Shown one piece after another: positions 62,881-64,000 of a stretch of DNA of 64,000 nucleotides. The stretch's first letter is position 1, and each line of letters starts with the position of its first letter. The translations under genes were made by a program, and so were the position numbers. This DNA comes from Phorcysia thermohydrogeniphila (GTDB lineage: Bacteria; Aquificota; Aquificia; Desulfurobacteriales; Desulfurobacteriaceae), in contig NZ_SMFV01000002.1 in NCBI RefSeq assembly GCF_004339575.1, positions 1 to 64,000 on the forward strand. Reading direction: 5' to 3'. The notes beneath the pieces were generated by a model, which worked only from the letters and a program-made list of their open reading frames with translations, made no database searches and had not been told where the DNA came from.

Positions 62881-64000
62881 ATGAGAAAAGTAGACTTAAG
62901 GAAAAAAAATTGGAAAAATGACCCTGAACTTTTGAGAATTAAAAATCGTGGGCAGGGATTAGAAAGTAAGTACGCCCAGAGTGTTCTTGAGATAATTGAA
63001 AACGTAAAGAAATTTGGTGATAGCGCTGTTTTTTCTTATGCGCGGAAGTTTGACAAAGTAGAGCTTACATCGGAGAACGTTAGAGTTTCCGAAGAGGAAA
63101 TAGAAGAAGCATTTAAAAAGGTAGAGCCTGAAGTTGTTGAGGCTATAAGAACTGCAGTTGAGAGGGTCAAGAAATTCCACGAGCATCAAAAGGAAAATTC
63201 TTACTTTGTAACAGAACCCGGAATAGTTCTTGGTCAAAAGGTTGTTCCCTTAGAGAGCGTGGGAATTTACGTTCCGGGAGGGAAAGCTTCTTATCCTTCT
63301 TCCGTTGTTATGAATGCCGTTCCTGCAAAGGTAGCAGGTGTAGAGAAGGTAATAATGATTACGCCTGCAAGAGGGACATTTGAAGTTAATCCTTATTCTT
63401 TAGTCGCAGCAAAGCTTTCTGGCGTTGATGAAATTTACAGAGTTGGGGGTGCCCACGGAGTTGCGGCAATTGCTTTTGGCACAGAGTCAATTCCAAAGGT
63501 TGACAAGATAGTAGGTCCCGGTAACATCTACGTTGCCCTTGCTAAGAAGTTTTTATTTGGAACTGTTGATATTGATATGGTGGCAGGACCAAGCGAGATA
63601 CTTGTAATTGCCGATGAAACGGCGAATCCAGAGTGGGTTGCGGTTGACCTCCTCTCTCAGGCTGAGCACGACGAGCTGGCAGGAGCTTTCTTAGTAACTC
63701 ATAGGGAAGATGTAGCTGATGCTGTTATAGGTGCTTTAAACGAGACCCTTAAGAAACTTAAACGAAAGGAGATTGCTCAGAAGTCCATAGAGAACTTTGG
63801 AACAGCCTTCATAACGAGGGATATCTATCACTCCTGTGAGGTTGCGAACCTCATAGCTCCAGAACACCTTGAGGTGGCAACAAAAGAACCCTTTGCTCTC
63901 CTTGACTACATAAAGAATGCGGGGGCTATTTTCTTGGGACATTACACTTGCGAGTCTTTAGGAGACTACGTTCTTGGGCCAAACCACGTTCTTCCAACAG
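62881..64000 (+). CDS. hisD: Histidinol dehydrogenase (partial, runs off the window)
   Basis: The frame is open from the ATG at 62881, behind AAAAGGAGTGG, to the window end, giving 373 of about 430 residues. Family motifs: VPLESVGIYVPGGKASYPSSVVMNAVPAKVAGV, VGPGNIYVALAKK, MVAGPSEILVIAD, and DLLSQAEHDELA with the zinc/catalytic Gln-His. APEHLEVATKEP follows near the end. It makes histidine from histidinol in two NAD-dependent steps. Confidence 0.95.
   Translation, partial: MRKVDLRKKNWKNDPELLRIKNRGQGLESKYAQSVLEIIENVKKFGDSAVFSYARKFDKVELTSENVRVSEEEIEEAFKKVEPEVVEAIRTAVERVKKFHEHQKENSYFVTEPGIVLGQKVVPLESVGIYVPGGKASYPSSVVMNAVPAKVAGVEKVIMITPARGTFEVNPYSLVAAKLSGVDEIYRVGGAHGVAAIAFGTESIPKVDKIVGPGNIYVALAKKFLFGTVDIDMVAGPSEILVIADETANPEWVAVDLLSQAEHDELAGAFLVTHREDVADAVIGALNETLKKLKRKEIAQKSIENFGTAFITRDIYHSCEVANLIAPEHLEVATKEPFALLDYIKNAGAIFLGHYTCESLGDYVLGPNHVLPT

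Overview
The window looks like chromosomal DNA of a thermophilic, flagellated, Gram-negative bacterium, probably in the Aquificota (Desulfurobacteriaceae-like). That placement is inference. It rests on a complete speB-speE-bpsA set for branched polyamines (typical of thermophiles), Lys/Glu-rich proteins, AGG/AGA-dominated arginine codons, an outer-membrane porin, FlgK/FlgL, and zinc-binding S14 and L36. No rRNA gene is present to test it.

Layout. 1-15401 (+) is one long ribosomal superoperon: the end of tuf, then the S10, spc and alpha blocks, including secY, adk, map, infA, rpmJ, rpoA and rplQ, closed by a hairpin terminator. 15437-17151 (-) is minE/minD/minC. 17211-19941 (+) is the polyamine operon. 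19975-25090 is an accessory stretch with a secreted nuclease, an eroded reading frame, a lone HEPN-motif protein, a small membrane protein, an IS5-like element, and a probable toxin-antitoxin pair (HTH-ImmA/IrrE protein plus PIN-like protein). 25091-31367 (-) holds tRNA-Thr, a few membrane or TPR proteins, folE, ftsH, hpt, tilS and a CAU tRNA. 31457-34000 (+) is argG and tig. 34024-38751 (-) is a sigma54-type two-component pair and purL.

38855-43856 (+) is the most striking locus. It is a two-gene operon encoding an 888-residue P-loop ATPase and a 787-residue protein with the complete metal and catalytic motif set of an adenosine deaminase. Sizes, order and motifs match the RADAR anti-phage system (RdrA plus RdrB), without a recognisable accessory membrane gene. 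The two genes differ clearly in base composition.

43943-64000 is mostly housekeeping: a CxxC mini-protein and DUF2148 protein, corA, flgL/flgK/flgN and a PilZ protein, tRNA-Leu, a K+ channel, a RusA-like nuclease, a FAD protein, a BASS transporter, mutS/yacG, an RluD-type pseudouridine synthase, tgt, hpf, a PP-loop tRNA sulfurtransferase-like protein, two Usp proteins, a porin, a tRNA-Ser/Lys/Ser cluster and the start of hisD. Genes are packed with frequent 1-30 base overlaps, and several convergent pairs overlap at their 3' ends. Three good TTGACA-17-type promoters precede tRNA-Leu, tRNA-CAU and the porin.
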